From assembly GCA_947570515.1 (NCBI GenBank), contig CANOUM010000111.1:1-5992 (forward strand): DNA of 5,992 nt. Reading direction: 5' to 3'. Position 1 is the stretch's first letter. Every line of letters begins with the position of its first letter. The notes below the pieces were generated by a model. That model did not search any database, was not told the origin of the DNA, and saw nothing but the letters and a program-made list of their open reading frames with translations. The translations under genes were made by a program, and so were the position numbers. The DNA comes from an uncultured Clostridia bacterium. Its GTDB lineage: Bacteria > Bacillota > Clostridia > Lachnospirales > Bianqueaceae. This document shows positions 1 through 5,169 of this stretch, piece by piece.

Positions 1-1
1 T

Positions 2-925
2 CAGAATAACCCCATGACGACCTATCACTACCGTATGCATCAGGAAGATCTTGCAAAGCAATTTGGCCGTTGGTACCGCCTCTCCCACGATAATAAAAAA
101 ACTGTCTGCCTTCTTGGAATACGTGCTGACGAATCACTGCAGCGTTACAGTGGTATTATCAATAAAAAATATGGCTATCAGGGAACAGCCTGGATTTCTA
201 AACAATTTAAAGATGTATGGTGTGCATCGCCTCTATATGACTGGCGCTCATCAGATGTCTGGCATGCCATCAGTCTTTTTCAATATGACTACAACCGCCT
301 GTATGATCTATATTATATGGCTGGACTAAAAATCAATCAAATGCGGGTAGCTTCTCCTTTTAATGATTATGCAAAAGACAGCTTAAATTTATACCGCGTT
401 ATTGATCCTCAAATTTGGACTAAATTGGTTGGCCGGGTACAAGGCGCCAATTTTGCTGCCATCTACAGCAAAACTAAAGCAATGGGCTATAAAAATATCA
501 CACTTCCCGAAGGATATACTTGGAAATCTTATACACAGTTTTTACTCAGCACCCTGCCTTCCCGTCTCAGAAAGAATTATATCCAAAAGTTTAATACCTC
601 CATTCGTTTCTGGCATACAACCGGAGGCGGTTTAGAAGAAGAAACCATTCAAGAGCTGGAAGCACACGGATATCGGATTCAACGAAATGGCATTTCGAAT
701 TATACAATCGGAAAAAACTCTCGTGTCATCTTTTTAGATAAAATTCCCGATCATACCGATGATATTAAATCCACTAAAGACATTCCCAGCTGGAAACGCA
801 TGTGCTACTGTATTTTAAAAAATGACCATATTTGCCGTTTTATGGGCTTCGGCCTAACAAGAGAACAGCAAAATAAAATTAACACTTTAAAAGTTAAATA
901 TCGTAAGCTTGGAGAATCATCATGA
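2..925 (+). CDS. IbrA-like PAPS reductase-superfamily protein (DUF3440 type), 5' end missing
   Basis: The reading frame is open from the window edge (Q-N-N-P before the first ATG at 14) with no ribosome binding site, so the gene starts outside the window and about 307 residues are visible. Numbering from the ATG at 14, recognisable family blocks are LLGIRADES (33-41), SPLYDW followed by DVW (72-83), YDLYYMAGL (97-105), and the C-terminal block KRMCYCILKNDHICRFMGFG (261-280), which carries three cysteines and the NDH-C-x-x-MGF signature. These match IbrA-like proteins, which belong to the PAPS reductase/ATP-pyrophosphatase fold. The PP-loop (SGGKDS type) that would bind nucleotide should lie upstream, outside the window, so catalytic competence cannot be judged. 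The stop overlaps the next gene's ATG (ATGA), which implies cotranscription and translational coupling with the ParB-like partner. E. coli IbrA, with IbrB, was described as an activator of immunoglobulin-binding protein genes; the chemistry is unknown. The family call is fairly sure, the function is not. Confidence 0.85.
   Translation, partial: QNNPMTTYHYRMHQEDLAKQFGRWYRLSHDNKKTVCLLGIRADESLQRYSGIINKKYGYQGTAWISKQFKDVWCASPLYDWRSSDVWHAISLFQYDYNRLYDLYYMAGLKINQMRVASPFNDYAKDSLNLYRVIDPQIWTKLVGRVQGANFAAIYSKTKAMGYKNITLPEGYTWKSYTQFLLSTLPSRLRKNYIQKFNTSIRFWHTTGGGLEEETIQELEAHGYRIQRNGISNYTIGKNSRVIFLDKIPDHTDDIKSTKDIPSWKRMCYCILKNDHICRFMGFGLTREQQNKINTLKVKYRKLGESS
911..925 (+). promoter_or_regulatory. ribosome binding site and ATGA stop/start overlap coupling the ibrA-like and ibrB-like genes
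   Basis: GGAG at 911-914 lies seven bases before the ATG at 922, inside the end of the upstream gene. The upstream TGA is 923-925, so stop and start share bases. This layout usually gives coupled, near-stoichiometric translation. Confidence 0.8.
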
Positions 926-1455
926 ATTATCAAAGCCCTGTATACCATATTATCTCAGTTCCTATTGAAAAAATTGTTCCCAATACATATAATCCTAACT
1001 CTGTTGCACCTCCTGAGCTCAAACTTCTGTATGACAGTATTAAAGAAGACGGATACACCATGCCCATCGTCTGTTATCATGTAAAAGAAAACGATACTTA
1101 TGTCATTGTTGATGGATTTCACCGGTATCGTATCATGCTGGAGTATCCGGATATCTACGAACGGGAGGGCGGTAAATTGCCTGTTTCCGTTATTGATAAA
1201 TCCTTAGACTGCCGGATGGCAAGTACCATTCGTCACAATCGAGCCAGAGGTTCTCATGATGTTGATCTGATGAGCAACATTGTGGCTGAATTACACGAAC
1301 TTGGTCGTTCTGATTCTTGGATTTCCAGGCATCTTGGCATGGACAAGGATGAGATATTACGACTAAAACAAATTACAGGTCTGGCGGCTTTATTTCAGGA
1401 TGTTGAATTTGGAAAGGCTTGGCAGCCTTTAGATGAAGATCTGCAGCAGCTATAA
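922..1455 (+). CDS. IbrB-like ParB/Srx-fold nuclease/ATPase-family protein
   Basis: A complete 177-residue protein with an N-terminal ParB/sulfiredoxin-like domain. The start is supported by GGAG at 911-914, seven bases ahead of the ATG, and by the four-base ATGA overlap with the preceding gene. Visible family marks are IVPNTYNPN (18-26), the SI-x-EDGYTMPIV stretch (39-50), VDGFHRY (63-69, equivalent of the GxHR nucleotide-binding box of ParB) and IRHNRARGSHDVD (103-115). A helix-turn-helix-like segment (SWISRHLGMDKDEILRLKQ, about 132-150) follows. There is no C-terminal dimerisation domain of chromosomal ParB type and no parA nearby, so it is not a partition protein. The pairing with an IbrA-like gene is the known ibrA-ibrB arrangement. 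The inferred role is as a nucleotide-dependent or DNA-binding partner of the PAPS reductase-like protein. Whether that means regulation, nucleic-acid modification or defence cannot be read from sequence. Confidence 0.85.
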   Translation: MNYQSPVYHIISVPIEKIVPNTYNPNSVAPPELKLLYDSIKEDGYTMPIVCYHVKENDTYVIVDGFHRYRIMLEYPDIYEREGGKLPVSVIDKSLDCRMASTIRHNRARGSHDVDLMSNIVAELHELGRSDSWISRHLGMDKDEILRLKQITGLAALFQDVEFGKAWQPLDEDLQQL

Positions 1456-1456
1456 C

Positions 1457-1492
1457 AAAAAGGGTGTTGAATTTGATTCAACACCCTTTTTT
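1457..1492. terminator. bidirectional intrinsic terminator between convergent ibrB-like and CNNM genes
   Basis: A perfect 11-bp stem (GGGTGTTGAAT at 1462-1472 with ATTCAACACCC at 1476-1486) has a three-base loop. It is flanked by AAAAA on the left and TTTTTT on the right, so it has a T tract in both directions. It begins two bases after the ibrB-like stop and ends four bases before the last codon of the opposite-strand transporter gene, so it probably serves both. Confidence 0.93.
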
Positions 1493-1495
1493 ACT

Positions 1496-2755
1496 TTATT
1501 CTTCTTCCTCTATTTTCTTAGGAAGACGTTTCGCCATAATCTCAATGACGCTTCTCTTATCCGCTTTTACAATGATAAATGCAAAACCTTCAAATTCAAA
1601 ACGTTCTCCTACCTGAGGAATTTTTTCCATTTCTTCCATCAACCAGCCGCCAACCGAAGTTGATTCAAATTCATCAGGATCGTGTGAGATTCCTAATGCT
1701 TCAAACATATCATCCATATCGGCTGCGCCGTTTATAATCCACTGATCATCATTTTCCTTCTGGAACATCACTTCTACTTCATCATGTTCATCCCAGATCT
1801 CTCCAACCAGCTCCTCTAAAATATCCTCCATCGTTACAACGCCTTCTACCCCGCCGCCTTCGTCCAGCACCAGTGCCATATGCGTTTTACATTGCTGTAA
1901 TTTTTTTAGTAACGCTGAAATCTTAATACTTTTAGGAACATAAAACGCCTCTTTAAGCAAACTGAGATATTCTGTACCTCCGCTTGTAATATGCGCCATA
2001 AAATCCTTCTCATGTAAGATACCAACAATATTGTCGATCGTCTCATGATAAACCGGCAGTCTGGAGAATCCATGTTCAAAAAAGACTTGCTTTACTTCTT
2101 CTAACGGCGTATCATCCTCTATTGCGACCATATTGACGCGTCTGGTCAGTACTTCCTCCACAGCCACATCATTAAACTCAATCGCTGATCGAATCAGATC
2201 GCTTTCGCCCTCTTCCAGACCTCCGCCTTCTTCCACTTCATCCAGCATCGTCATAAGCTCTTCTTCTGTAGCTCCCTGCTGCTCCTTATCTTTAAATAAG
2301 ATCGCCATTAATTTGGAAACCGGACTAAAAAGCCAGCTGAGAGGAGACAAAATCAGCATAATAATGCGGAAGACCGGCGCACTGGCGGTTGCAATCGATT
2401 CCGGACGCTGTTTAGCAAGACTTTTCGGGCAGATCTCACCAAAAATCAATACAATAATCGTCATAACAATCGTTGAAATCGTCACGCCATAGGTTGGAAA
2501 ATAAGTTGTAAACAACACAGTTGCAATTGAACTGGCTAAGATATTAACAATATTATTTCCAATCAACAATGTGGAAATAACCTTATCAAACTTATCTGTC
2601 AATTGCATCACCAACGATGCCTTGCGGTTACCATTTCCCGCAGCATTTTTTAAACGAATCCGGTTAGCACTCATGAAGGCCGCTTCGGTTCCTGAAAAAT
2701 ATGCGGAAAACATCACTAATACAATCAAAAAAATAATCTGCTGCGTAATGCTCAT
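1496..2755 (-). CDS. CNNM/CBS/CorC_HlyC-domain membrane protein, probable Mg2+/divalent cation exporter
   Basis: A 419-residue protein of the family annotated as hemolysin family or HlyC/CorC transporter. The N-terminal DUF21/CNNM membrane domain has hydrophobic segments near residues 4-24, 58-80, 90-112 and 127-150, with the conserved GEICPK motif at 106-111. A CBS-domain pair follows (about 200-325) with SRLPVY at 231-236 and the signature VEGVVTMEDILEELVGEIWDE ending near 323. A CorC_HlyC C-terminal domain (about 335-412) and an acidic EEEE tail complete it. Related proteins such as CorC and MpfA act in Mg2+ efflux or Mg2+ homeostasis at the cytoplasmic membrane; CBS domains of this family bind adenine nucleotides. 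The 'hemolysin' label is historical and no toxin role is implied. The start is fixed by AAAGGAGG at 2772-2765, nine bases upstream. That ribosome binding site is held in a hairpin and sits inside an upstream leader ORF whose TGA overlaps this ATG, suggesting translational control. Ion specificity is inferred from family only. Confidence 0.93.
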   Translation of the reverse strand: MSITQQIIFLIVLVMFSAYFSGTEAAFMSANRIRLKNAAGNGNRKASLVMQLTDKFDKVISTLLIGNNIVNILASSIATVLFTTYFPTYGVTISTIVMTIIVLIFGEICPKSLAKQRPESIATASAPVFRIIMLILSPLSWLFSPVSKLMAILFKDKEQQGATEEELMTMLDEVEEGGGLEEGESDLIRSAIEFNDVAVEEVLTRRVNMVAIEDDTPLEEVKQVFFEHGFSRLPVYHETIDNIVGILHEKDFMAHITSGGTEYLSLLKEAFYVPKSIKISALLKKLQQCKTHMALVLDEGGGVEGVVTMEDILEELVGEIWDEHDEVEVMFQKENDDQWIINGAADMDDMFEALGISHDPDEFESTSVGGWLMEEMEKIPQVGERFEFEGFAFIIVKADKRSVIEIMAKRLPKKIEEEE

Positions 2756-2874
2756 TGTCGCGCGCCTCCTTTCACAGAGGCGAATTGTAATCGACTCAGA
2801 TCATCATGACTGCTGTCCGGCCCTTTAGCCGTACTACTAGACCGCGGTTTACCATCGGGTATTGCATCATCCAT
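2752..2874 (-). CDS. 40-residue leader peptide ORF overlapping the transporter start
   Basis: A short ORF starting at ATG 2874-2872 with AAGGAGG at 2892-2886 (11-base spacing), ending in a TGA that overlaps the transporter ATG by four bases. The product begins MDDAIPDGKP and ends FASVKGGARQ. It is hydrophilic, with no signal peptide or membrane segment, and I do not recognise it as a known protein family. In-frame ATGs further upstream (2940, 2922) lie inside the predicted promoter spacer and -10 box and so should not be on the mRNA. The acidic, proline-containing N terminus resembles in character the Salmonella MgtL leader, where such residues destabilise ribosomes at low Mg2+; the downstream gene here is a probable Mg2+ exporter. 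The function is inferred from position. It could instead be the coding shadow of a structured regulatory RNA, although its own good Shine-Dalgarno argues for translation. Confidence 0.62.
   Translation of the reverse strand: MDDAIPDGKPRSSSTAKGPDSSHDDLSRLQFASVKGGARQ
2763..2782 (-). promoter_or_regulatory. hairpin sequestering the transporter Shine-Dalgarno
   Basis: On the minus strand CGCCTC (2782-2777) can pair with GAGGCG (2768-2763) across an eight-base loop. The 3' arm covers GAGG of the AAAGGAGG ribosome binding site of the transporter. The whole hairpin is within the leader ORF, so a ribosome finishing the leader would open it. Pairing is seen directly; the regulatory effect is inferred. 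Confidence 0.6.
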
Positions 2875-2885
2875 AAAACTAAAAA

Positions 2886-2903
2886 CCTCCTTGTGCTTTG
2901 CAC
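2886..2903 (-). promoter_or_regulatory. leader ORF ribosome binding site with a small upstream hairpin
   Basis: AAGGAGG (2892-2886) is the ribosome binding site of the leader ORF. Directly before it, GTGC-AAA-GCAC (2903-2893) forms a four-base-pair mini-hairpin. The hairpin is short and may be incidental, but the Shine-Dalgarno is strong and decides the leader start. Confidence 0.55.
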
Positions 2904-2920
2904 ATATAATATGATATACC

Positions 2921-2949
2921 ATTGTATCAGTTTTGTTCATAAATGTAAA
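2921..2949 (-). promoter_or_regulatory. sigma-A-like promoter of the leader-transporter transcript
   Basis: On the minus strand, TTTACA (2949-2944) and TACAAT (2926-2921) are separated by exactly 17 bases, with an extended TGA element just before the -10. The predicted transcription start is near 2914, giving an untranslated stretch of about 40 bases before the leader ORF. It lies just past the end of spmA, so the transporter has its own transcript, with possible read-through from spmA since no terminator is visible between them. Confidence 0.75.
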
Positions 2950-2966
2950 GAAATTTTTATATTCCC

Positions 2967-3548
2967 TTACTCTTTTGCATAACGATATCGAATTTTTATA
3001 TAAATTAACGCTACTAAAGTGGATACTGCTGTTGCCAGAATTGCCGGTCCCACAATCTCAGTTGGATTTGCTGAACCATACCGTACTCTGTATGCCAGCA
3101 TATTGATTGGAATCAATTGTAAGGATGACATATTCAAAATCATAAAGCTGCACATATCCTTTGTCGCTCGTTTAGGATGTGGATTTCGTTTTTGCAAGCT
3201 TTCCATTGCTTTTAATCCCGGTGGAGTGGCCGCCCATCCCAGTCCAATCAAATTGGCCACAATATTAGCTGAAATATGTTCCAGAGCTTCATCCTCCTCT
3301 GGAATTGCCGGAAAAAGCCAGCGCAAAAAAGGTCTCATCTTTTTACAAAGCTTCTTCATAAGGCCGGCATCTTCCCCAATTCGTGTCAGCCCGGTCCATA
3401 AAGAAATCACCCCTAGAATTGAAATGCCAAGTGTAATGGCCTCTCCAGAAGAATCAATCAGTGCCGTCCCGAGCTCTCCCATTCTGCCTGTAATGGCAGC
3501 TACCACAATACTTACTAAAATCATAGCGGCCCAAATTCGATCTAACAT
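2967..3548 (-). CDS. spmA: SpmA-type Gate (nucleoside recognition) domain membrane protein
   Basis: A 193-residue membrane protein. I start it at ATG 3548 because AAGGAGGG (3561-3554) lies five bases upstream; the in-frame ATG at 3566 precedes that ribosome binding site. Family marks are WTGLTRIGEDAGLM (51-64), NLIGLGWAATPPGLKAM (99-115), SSLQLIPINMLAYRVRYGS (141-159) and NPTEIVGPAILAT (161-173), which line up with Bacillus SpmA. Hydrophobic segments lie near 4-20, 38-52, 95-112, 133-150 and 165-184. SpmA with SpmB is needed for spore core dehydration and maturation. The conserved GLGNAATP motif of Bacillus SpmA reads GLGWAATP here, a change I believe is common in clostridial single-Gate proteins. 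No spmB follows, as the next gene is the leader-transporter unit, so spmA is the closest name but the exact role is less certain. Confidence 0.8.
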   Translation of the reverse strand: MLDRIWAAMILVSIVVAAITGRMGELGTALIDSSGEAITLGISILGVISLWTGLTRIGEDAGLMKKLCKKMRPFLRWLFPAIPEEDEALEHISANIVANLIGLGWAATPPGLKAMESLQKRNPHPKRATKDMCSFMILNMSSLQLIPINMLAYRVRYGSANPTEIVGPAILATAVSTLVALIYIKIRYRYAKE

Positions 3549-3602
3549 ATGTACCCTCCTTGCCATATTATGACTAATTTTGCCATTTATAATAAAAATT
3601 TG

Positions 3603-3651
3603 AAATTTTTTCCAAAATCTTGTTGATAATTTTTTCCAGTTATGGTAATAT
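3603..3651. promoter_or_regulatory. divergent spmA/abrB promoter region with 11-bp direct repeat
   Basis: For abrB, TTGATA (3623-3628) and TAATAT (3646-3651) are 17 bases apart with an extended TGG element before the -10; the start would be near 3658. On the minus strand TTGGAA (3616-3611) followed after 17 bases by TTATAA is a weaker candidate for spmA. The sequence AATTTTTTCCA occurs twice, at 3604-3614 and 3628-3638, 24 bases apart. The copies flank or overlap both promoter elements and could be operator half-sites. The abrB promoter call is good; the others are tentative. Confidence 0.6.
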
Positions 3652-3660
3652 ATACATTAG

Positions 3661-3700
3661 TTCCTTATATTGGTTTTATTTAGAGAGGTATCATAAGGAA
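3661..3700 (+). repeat. 8-bp inverted repeat in the abrB 5' leader
   Basis: TTCCTTAT (3661-3668) and ATAAGGAA (3693-3700) are perfect complements separated by 24 bases, starting a few bases after the predicted transcription start. As RNA this would form a 5' stem-loop ahead of the AGGAGG at 3715; as DNA it could be an operator. It also hides an AAGGA that would otherwise serve an earlier ATG at 3706. Confidence 0.5.
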
Positions 3701-3729
3701 TCAGAATGAGCGATAGGAGGCAACAAAAG

Positions 3730-3993
3730 ATGAAAGCAACTGGAATGGTGCGTAATATAGATTCATTAGGGCGTATTGTCATCCCTATTGAACTGCGTAC
3801 ACGATTGGGGATGGATATCAACAAAGCGGTAGAGATCTTTACAGATGAAGATATGATCATTCTTCGCCGATATGAACCCGCCGATATTTTTACCGGTGAA
3901 ACCGAAGATTTAATTGATTTCGACGGTAAAAAAATCAGCCGCAAAACAATCAGAGCTATGGCAGAACAGGCTGGTTTTACAATCAACGAATAA
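3730..3993 (+). CDS. abrB: AbrB/SpoVT-family transition-state transcription regulator
   Basis: An 87-residue DNA-binding protein of the swapped-hairpin AbrB fold. The start is set at ATG 3730 because AGGAGG (3715-3720) lies nine bases upstream and because MKATGMVRNIDSLGRIVIP aligns with the Bacillus AbrB N terminus. An in-frame ATG at 3706, eight codons earlier, also has a weak AAGGA but adds residues the family lacks. The DNA-binding domain is residues 1-50, including conserved Arg8, Arg15 and Arg23 and the IVIPIELR motif. The C-terminal part (TGETEDLIDFDGKKIS and following, about 55-85) is the multimerisation region; the Bacillus Cys54 is not present. In Bacillus, AbrB represses stationary-phase and sporulation genes during growth. 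Here it diverges from an spmA-type gene, so the shared intergenic region may be a target and autoregulation is possible, both inferred. It is followed by its own terminator. Confidence 0.92.
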   Translation: MKATGMVRNIDSLGRIVIPIELRTRLGMDINKAVEIFTDEDMIILRRYEPADIFTGETEDLIDFDGKKISRKTIRAMAEQAGFTINE

Positions 3994-4002
3994 ACCGTAC
4001 AT

Positions 4003-4041
4003 AAAAAGGCTTCTGCATCATCTTATGCAGAAGCCTTTTTT
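4003..4041. terminator. bidirectional intrinsic terminator between convergent abrB and recA
   Basis: An 11-bp perfect stem (GGCTTCTGCAT at 4008-4018 with ATGCAGAAGCC at 4025-4035) has a six-base loop. It is preceded by AAAAA and followed by TTTTTT, so it can terminate both strands. It lies 9 bases after the abrB stop and 17 bases beyond the recA stop. Confidence 0.93.
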
Positions 4042-4058
4042 CTATGCCATTTCTTCTA

Positions 4059-5105
4059 TTATAATAAACTATCTTGCGTTTCCACTGCCGAAACAGACTC
4101 TATACCTGCCAGCGGTGCAAAGCCATATTTTTCTCTTACCTTTCCTTCAATTTCGTTCAGCAGATCCGGCGTTTCCTCTAAATGCTTCTTTACATTTTCT
4201 CGTCCTTGTCCTAAACGAGAATCCTGATAGCTATACCAACCGCCGCTTTTTACGACAATTCCTTCATTCGCAGCTAAGTCCAGCACATCTCCCGCTCTGG
4301 AGATTCCTTTTCCGTACATAATATCAAATTCTGCTTCTTTAAAAGGCGGGGCGACTTTATTTTTTACAACTTTGATCCTCGTACGATTTCCAATAAATTC
4401 TCCATTTTGTTTTAATGTTTCAATTCTACGCACATCTAAACGAACAGAAGCATAGAATTTAAGCGCTCTGCCTCCTGCCGTTGTCTCCGGACTGCCAAAC
4501 ATAACGCCAACTTTTTCACGCAGCTGATTAATAAAGACCACAATACACTTTGATTTGTTGATAGCACCAGCCAGTTTTCTAAGAGCCTGCGACATCAATC
4601 TTGCCTGCAGACCTACATGAGAATCTCCCATTTCGCCGTCAATTTCTGCTTTTGGAACCAGTGCCGCCACTGAATCCACAATCACAATATCCATAGCGCC
4701 GGAACGCACCATCGTCTCAACAATTTCCAGGGCCTGCTCTCCATTATCCGGCTGAGAAATATAGAGATTATCAATATCTACTCCCAGATTTTTTGCATAC
4801 TGCGGATCAATCGCATGTTCAGCATCCACATACCCGGCAATCCCGCCAATCTTTTGCGTTTGCGCTACCATATGCAGTGCAACCGTTGTTTTACCACTCG
4901 ATTCAGGACCGTAAATTTCTACGATTCTTCCTTTTGGAATTCCGCCTACCCCAAGCGCAATATCTAATCCAAGAGAACCTGTAGGGATGGCCTCCACATT
5001 CATTTGTCCAAGAGATTCTCCCAATTTCATAATAGAACCCTGTCCATAATCCTTTTGAATTTTCCCAATCGCCGCTTCGAGCGCTTTTTGTCTTTCGTCT
5101 TCCAT
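4059..5105 (-). CDS. recA: RecA recombinase
   Basis: A 348-residue RecA, full length for the family. The start is ATG 5105, with GGGAGG (5118-5113) seven bases upstream, giving the usual MEDERQKALEAAIGKIQKD N terminus; ATGs at 5162 and 5120 lie in the promoter or Shine-Dalgarno. The ATP-binding Walker A motif is GPESSGKT (66-73) and the catalytic glutamate is in DAEHA (Glu96). Walker B is VIVDSVAAL (141-149), loop L1 is EMGDSHVG (158-165), and loop L2 lies within FINQLREKVGVMFGSPETT (191-209). RecA polymerises on single-stranded DNA for strand exchange in recombinational repair and promotes LexA self-cleavage in the SOS response. It lies 64 bases downstream of cinA, a common Firmicute order, so it may be transcribed both from its own promoter and by read-through. 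No GAAC-N4-GTTC box was found upstream. Confidence 0.99.
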   Translation of the reverse strand: MEDERQKALEAAIGKIQKDYGQGSIMKLGESLGQMNVEAIPTGSLGLDIALGVGGIPKGRIVEIYGPESSGKTTVALHMVAQTQKIGGIAGYVDAEHAIDPQYAKNLGVDIDNLYISQPDNGEQALEIVETMVRSGAMDIVIVDSVAALVPKAEIDGEMGDSHVGLQARLMSQALRKLAGAINKSKCIVVFINQLREKVGVMFGSPETTAGGRALKFYASVRLDVRRIETLKQNGEFIGNRTRIKVVKNKVAPPFKEAEFDIMYGKGISRAGDVLDLAANEGIVVKSGGWYSYQDSRLGQGRENVKKHLEETPDLLNEIEGKVREKYGFAPLAGIESVSAVETQDSLL

Positions 5106-5133
5106 TCTGTTACCTCCCATATTATTTATATAT

Positions 5134-5162
5134 ATTATCGTATATTTTTCTACAAAAACCAA
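5134..5162 (-). promoter_or_regulatory. sigma-A-like promoter of recA
   Basis: On the minus strand TTGGTT (5162-5157) and GATAAT (5139-5134) are separated by 17 bases in the cinA-recA gap. The predicted start near 5127 leaves about 22 bases before the recA ATG, enough for the GGGAGG at 5118-5113. The -35 match is only moderate. Confidence 0.55.
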
Positions 5163-5169
5163 GTCTTTT

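Noticed and set aside
1433..1663. 76-codon + strand ORF after ibrB
   Set aside because: It crosses the intrinsic terminator and is antisense to the transporter C terminus.
2133..2492. 119-codon serine-rich + strand ORF
   Set aside because: Low-complexity antisense shadow of the CNNM/CBS gene.
2752..2940. 62-residue version of the leader ORF starting at ATG 2940
   Set aside because: This ATG and the next at 2922 fall in the spacer and -10 box of the predicted promoter and have no ribosome binding site; the ATG at 2874 has AAGGAGG.
2756..2966. Known metal riboswitch (M-box or yybP-ykoY) in the transporter leader
   Set aside because: I could not find the conserved core sequences of these classes on the minus strand.
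3549..3566. Longer spmA start at 3566
   Set aside because: It lies upstream of the strong AAGGAGGG that serves the ATG at 3548, and the extra residues MARRVH are not family-like.
3565..3572. CATAATAT as a sigma-E-like -10 element for spmA
   Set aside because: Its transcription start would fall inside the spmA ribosome binding site, so it cannot give a translatable message in the normal way.
3019..3573. 184-codon + strand ORF opposite spmA
   Set aside because: Antisense shadow of a clearly recognisable Gate-domain gene; no ribosome binding site or family match.
3706..3729. Longer abrB start at 3706
   Set aside because: It adds eight residues not seen in AbrB proteins, and its AAGGA is in a potential stem; the ATG at 3730 has AGGAGG and matches the family N terminus. 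It is not fully excluded.
3657..3986. 109-codon - strand ORF opposite abrB
   Set aside because: Shadow of abrB; its end overlaps the abrB promoter leader and it has no recognisable domain.
3914..4321. 135-codon + strand ORF spanning the abrB end, terminator and recA
   Set aside because: It reads through a strong terminator and antisense to recA, with no family resemblance.
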